A stretch of DNA of 64,000 nt, from NCBI GenBank assembly GCA_019112825.1, contig DXIP01000018.1, forward strand, positions 1-64,000. Reading direction: 5' to 3'. The stretch comes from Alistipes excrementigallinarum. Its GTDB lineage: Bacteria > Bacteroidota > Bacteroidia > Bacteroidales > Rikenellaceae. A program made the position numbers and the translations under genes. Below the pieces are notes generated by a model, which was given only the letters and a program-made list of their open reading frames with translations, was not told the origin of the DNA and did not search any database. Shown piece after piece: positions 60,914-64,000 of the stretch (its first letter is position 1; every line of letters begins with the position of its first letter).

Positions 60914-62956
60914 ATGAACTTCAACCTTGTATCGGACTATGCCCCCATGGGCGACCAGCCGGAGGCCATCGACCAACTCGTGAGCGCCATCGAGCACGGC
61001 TCGAAGCACAACACCCTGCTCGGCGTCACCGGCTCGGGCAAGACCTTCACCGTGGCGAACGTCATCGCCCGGCTCGACCGTCCGACGCTGGTGCTCAGCC
61101 ACAACAAGACCCTTGCGGCGCAGCTCTACGGCGAATTCAAGAACTTCTTTCCCGAAAATGCCGTCGAGTACTTCGTCTCCTACTACGACTACTATCAGCC
61201 GGAGGCCTACCTCCCCTCGACGGACACCTATATTGAAAAGGACCTCTCCATCAATGCCGACATTGAGAAGATGCGTCTGAACACCGTCGCCACGCTCCTC
61301 TCGGGGCGGCGCGACATCATCGTCGTCTCGAGCGTCTCGTGCCTCTACGGCTGCGGCAACCCGGCCGACTTCCACGCCACGGCCATCAACATCCGCGTGG
61401 GTCAGGTGGTGAGCTACAAGCACTTCCTCTACAAGCTCGTCGAGGCGCTCTACACGCGCACCGAGCGGGAGCTCGAGCCCGCCACGTTCCGCGTCAACGG
61501 CGACACGGTGGACATCATGGCCGCCTTCGGAGAGTTCGGCAACCAGTGCTTCCGGGTGATGTTCTACGACGACGAGGTGGAGGCCATCCAGAGCATCGAC
61601 CCCGTCACGGGACAACGCATCCACTCGCTCGACTCGCTGACGCTCTACCCCACGAGTCTCTTCGTGACCACGAAGGAGCGCATCAACTCGGCCGTGCAGC
61701 AAATCTACCTCGACCTGGGCAAGCAGGTCGAATTCTTCGAGCAGTCGGGCCGCATGGTCGAGGCGCAGCGGCTCAAGCAGCGCGTGGAGTACGACGTGGA
61801 GATGATTAAGGAGCTGGGCTACTGCCCCGGCATCGAGAACTATTCGCGCTACTTTGACGGCCGCGCCGCCGGAACGCGCCCCTTCTGTCTGCTGGACTAC
61901 TTCCCGCAGGATTACCTGATGGTGGTCGACGAAAGCCACGTCACGCTGCCGCAGGTGCACGCCATGTACGGCGGCGACCGTGCCCGCAAGGAGAATCTGG
62001 TCGAATACGGATTCCGGCTCCCGGCGGCGAAGGACAACCGGCCGCTGACCTTCTCGGAGTTCGAACAGCTGCAGGGCACCACCATCTACGTAAGCGCCAC
62101 GCCGGCCGACTGGGAGCTGATGAAGAGCGAGGGTGTGGTCGTCGAGCAGTTGATTCGCCCCACGGGGCTTGTGGACCCGCCGCTCGAGGTCCGCGTGACG
62201 CTCAACCAGATAGACGACCTGCTGGAGGAGATTGACCGCCGGGTCAAGCACGACGACAAGATTCTCGTGACGACCATCACCAAGCGGATGGCCGAGGAGC
62301 TGTCGAAATACTTCGACCGCGTGGGTGTGCGCAACCGCTACATCCACTCGGATGTCGACACGCTGGAGCGCATCCAGATTCTCGAGGACCTGCGGGCCGG
62401 CATGTTCGACGTGCTGGTGGGTGTCAACCTGCTGCGCGAAGGGCTCGACCTGCCGGAGGTGGCGCTCGTGGCGATTCTCGATGCCGACAAGGAGGGATTT
62501 CTGCGCAACGTGCGCTCCATCACGCAGATTGCGGGCCGCGCCGCCCGCCATGCGCAGGGCAACGTCATCATGTACGGCGACACCTGCACCGAATCGATGC
62601 GCTACGCCATCGAGCAGAGCAACCGCCGCCGCGACATCCAGGTGCGCTACAACATGGAGCACGGCATGCTGCCCCGCAAGGCGCAGAAGAGCGGCTCGGG
62701 ACAGAGCACGCTGCTGGCGGGCAGAACCACGGGCGAATCGACGCCGACGGTCTACCCCATTGCGGAGGAGCACTACATGAGTGCGGCCGACATCCAGAAG
62801 AGCTACGCGGCGAGCGAGAACATCGACGCGCTGATTGACAAGGCGCGGGCGGACATGGAGCGGGCGGCCAAGTCGCTCGACTTCCTGGCTGCGGCGAAGT
62901 TCCGCGACCGGATGTACGAACTGCAGAAGCTGCGCGAGGAACGAAAGAGCCACTAA
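60914..62956 (+). CDS. uvrB: Excinuclease ABC subunit UvrB
   Basis: The 680-residue helicase-like protein starts MNFNLVSDYAPMGDQPEAI, matching the family's N-terminus. Walker A is GVTGSGKT (37-44), the beta-hairpin region is YYDYYQPEAYLPSTDTYIE, motif II is VVDESH, and the C-terminal UVR domain (AAKSLDFLAAAKFRDRM) binds UvrC. UvrB verifies DNA damage in nucleotide excision repair. A longer frame runs upstream through unrelated genes and is not used. The -7 box 6 nt upstream predicts a leaderless mRNA. Confidence 0.97.
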   Translation: MNFNLVSDYAPMGDQPEAIDQLVSAIEHGSKHNTLLGVTGSGKTFTVANVIARLDRPTLVLSHNKTLAAQLYGEFKNFFPENAVEYFVSYYDYYQPEAYLPSTDTYIEKDLSINADIEKMRLNTVATLLSGRRDIIVVSSVSCLYGCGNPADFHATAINIRVGQVVSYKHFLYKLVEALYTRTERELEPATFRVNGDTVDIMAAFGEFGNQCFRVMFYDDEVEAIQSIDPVTGQRIHSLDSLTLYPTSLFVTTKERINSAVQQIYLDLGKQVEFFEQSGRMVEAQRLKQRVEYDVEMIKELGYCPGIENYSRYFDGRAAGTRPFCLLDYFPQDYLMVVDESHVTLPQVHAMYGGDRARKENLVEYGFRLPAAKDNRPLTFSEFEQLQGTTIYVSATPADWELMKSEGVVVEQLIRPTGLVDPPLEVRVTLNQIDDLLEEIDRRVKHDDKILVTTITKRMAEELSKYFDRVGVRNRYIHSDVDTLERIQILEDLRAGMFDVLVGVNLLREGLDLPEVALVAILDADKEGFLRNVRSITQIAGRAARHAQGNVIMYGDTCTESMRYAIEQSNRRRDIQVRYNMEHGMLPRKAQKSGSGQSTLLAGRTTGESTPTVYPIAEEHYMSAADIQKSYAASENIDALIDKARADMERAAKSLDFLAAAKFRDRMYELQKLREERKSH

Positions 62957-63008
62957 AGCGGCGGCCGGCGCGTCGTACCGGTCCAAATCATCCAATCAGG
63001 CAATCAGA

Positions 63009-63036
63009 AGAAAAGCCGCGAGGAGGTCACTCCTCG
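63009..63036 (-). terminator. Hairpin over the stop codon of the GtrA gene
   Basis: CGAGGAG (63019-63025) pairs with CTCCTCG (63030-63036) around the stop codon. On the minus strand it is followed, after CGGC, by TTTTCTT. Confidence 0.5.
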
Positions 63037-63515
63037 GCGGCGTGGCGGAAGGTGAAGTATTTGGCCGCCAGATAGCTGTAGACCATCGTGATGAGCGAGG
63101 CCAGCATCTGCGAAGGGGTTGCCCAGAAGCCGCACACATCCACGAAAAGTTTCAGACAGAGGTAGTTGACCACCACCGAACCCAGCACCGAGAGCAGGTA
63201 GCGGAAGAGCTGCGTGCCCCGCGGCAGCGGCGAGCGGCGGAAGGCGACGTGGCGGTTGAGCCAGAATCCCGAAAAGAAGGTGAACGGAAAGATGAAGAAC
63301 ATCGTGGCCACGTGGGGCGTGAGCACGACGAGTCCCAAATCGAGCAGCTTCTTATCGAACAGATAGTTGTAGGCGAGAAAGTAGCACCCCCATCCGAAGA
63401 CGACGTTGACTGCACCGCAGACGGCATAACGGTAGGTCTGCCGGGGCAGAATCGCCGCGACCGACTTCACGTAAAACCAGTCGACAACTTTGATTATCAG
63501 CTCCGAAAGGCTCAT
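63027..63515 (-). CDS. GtrA family membrane protein
   Basis: The 162-residue protein has four hydrophobic helices, with RYAVCGAVNVVFGWGCYFLAYN and FPFTFFSGFWLNRHVAFR, the GtrA-like signature. GtrA proteins are thought to flip or help move lipid-linked sugars in surface-polysaccharide synthesis; the partner here is unknown. Its ATG overlaps the stop of the upstream SPOR gene by 4 bp (ATGA), which fixes the start and implies translational coupling. Confidence 0.87.
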   Translation of the reverse strand: MSLSELIIKVVDWFYVKSVAAILPRQTYRYAVCGAVNVVFGWGCYFLAYNYLFDKKLLDLGLVVLTPHVATMFFIFPFTFFSGFWLNRHVAFRRSPLPRGTQLFRYLLSVLGSVVVNYLCLKLFVDVCGFWATPSQMLASLITMVYSYLAAKYFTFRHAAEE

Positions 63516-64000
63516 TTTGCGGAGTATACCCACATCTCCGGGAAAGCGCTGCGGCCGGCGCGCATGAACTGACGGCTCGCCTCGACGTCATCCGACTCGA
63601 AGGGCGAAACCATGAACTTGCCGCCGAAGCGATAGACCGTACAGTGCATGGCCGGCTCCTTTTTGGCGGCAAGCGCGGCGGCCCGTTCGGCATTCTCCAG
63701 TGTCGAGTAGACACCCAGCACCACATAGTGACGCTTCGAGGTCATGCGAAGCGGCTCACCGGCCGGTGCAGCAGGCTTCGGCGCGGCAGCTAACTGCGCA
63801 GAGGGCTGTGCGGATGCGGCGGGTGCGGATGCGGCAGGTGCGGAAGCCGAAGGGTTGGCCGCTTCGGCCGAACGGGGAGCCGGGGCGCCCGTCGGAGCCC
63901 CCTTTGCAGCCGCGTCGGCGGTTGCTCCGGCGGCAATCGTTCCGGCAGCATTACCGGTTGCGGCAGTGGCATCGTTCCCGGTGGCAACTACCCCACCTTC
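63512..64000 (-). CDS. SPOR-domain protein with Ala/Pro-rich linker (5' end outside the window)
   Basis: The C-terminal 75 residues form a SPOR domain: HYVVLGVYSTLENAERAA, YRFGGKFMVSPFES, and MWVYSAK at the end. An in-frame Ala/Pro/Gly-rich stretch of about 85 residues precedes it and stays open to the window edge, so the ATG at 63745 is probably internal and the gene is partial. SPOR domains bind denuded peptidoglycan at division sites. The linker suggests an upstream membrane or periplasmic domain beyond the edge. Confidence 0.8.
   Translation of the reverse strand, partial: EGGVVATGNDATAATGNAAGTIAAGATADAAAKGAPTGAPAPRSAEAANPSASAPAASAPAASAQPSAQLAAAPKPAAPAGEPLRMTSKRHYVVLGVYSTLENAERAAALAAKKEPAMHCTVYRFGGKFMVSPFESDDVEASRQFMRAGRSAFPEMWVYSAK

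Noticed and set aside
60761..62995. Minus-strand frame extending dnaG to 1403 residues
   Set aside because: The extension is antisense to uvrB; DnaG's conserved N-terminus begins at 60760, right after its promoter box.
1..64000. tRNA, rRNA, insertion sequence or prophage genes
   Set aside because: I scanned the gaps for tRNA-like T-arm motifs and for transposase or phage proteins and found none I could support.

Overview
The window looks like a core-chromosome segment of a GC-rich member of the Bacteroidales, most likely Alistipes or a close relative. Three things support this. LpxC and FabZ are fused in one protein. Promoters repeatedly carry the Bacteroidetes -7 box TAnnTTTG in AT-rich gaps between GC-rich genes. 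Many secreted proteins are lipoproteins, including type V (FimA/Mfa-like) pilins. The genus is an inference; phylum and order are well supported. I found no tRNA, rRNA, CRISPR array, insertion sequence or prophage gene.

Layout, left to right. 272-1611: a papain-like lipoprotein and an MgtC-family membrane protein, convergent. 1958-2590: ribosomal proteins L35 and L20 without infC. 2836-5831: a K+/H+ antiporter and a TonB-C-domain membrane protein. 5921-8207: lpxC/fabZ and lpxA (lipid A synthesis). 8601-13295: rimP-nusA-infB behind a long structured leader. 13462-17026: an acyl-CoA transferase and a lipoprotein with five internal repeats. 17119-25476: a divergent Crp/Fnr regulator and a four-gene fimbrial operon of a metzincin-type lipoprotein, a pilin-adhesin, a stand-alone pilin and a second pilin-adhesin. 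25630-34097: an EEP hydrolase and an amino-sugar/hexose salvage cluster (ROK kinase, ManA, NahK-like kinase, CBM9-like protein, NagB/PIG-L fusion, NagB). 34424-35535: a cobalamin riboswitch and one DUF4465 lipoprotein. 35635-39773: fabD, a ROK repressor, a GNAT acetyltransferase and galK. 40172-45205: a glycerol-3-phosphate module (GDPD, DeoR/GlpR-type repressor, GlpD, GlpT). 45262-51336: YgjP-like peptidase, DUF4153 protein, RlmB, ABC-F ATPase and Rpe. 51618-55782: RmuC and a GH31 glycosidase. 55862-62956: a hypothetical protein, TsaB, a HAD phosphatase, SmpB, DnaG and divergent UvrB. 63027-64000: GtrA and a SPOR-domain protein cut by the window edge.

How the genes work together. The GDPD, GlpT and GlpD genes form a plausible route from glycerophosphodiesters to dihydroxyacetone phosphate, with the divergent DeoR-type gene as likely repressor. 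The kinases, ManA and two NagB-type proteins suggest entry of N-acetylhexosamines and mannose into glycolysis; the ROK regulator about 2.5 kb on is a candidate repressor. The fimbrial locus is the strongest candidate for something undescribed: three lipoproteins share one pilin module, two of them carry a long related C-terminal region, and a HExxHxxGxxH metallopeptidase lipoprotein leads the operon. A second distinctive signal is that rmuC, dnaG and uvrB each have a consensus -7 box ending exactly 6 nt before the start codon, which predicts leaderless mRNAs for three DNA-metabolism genes.
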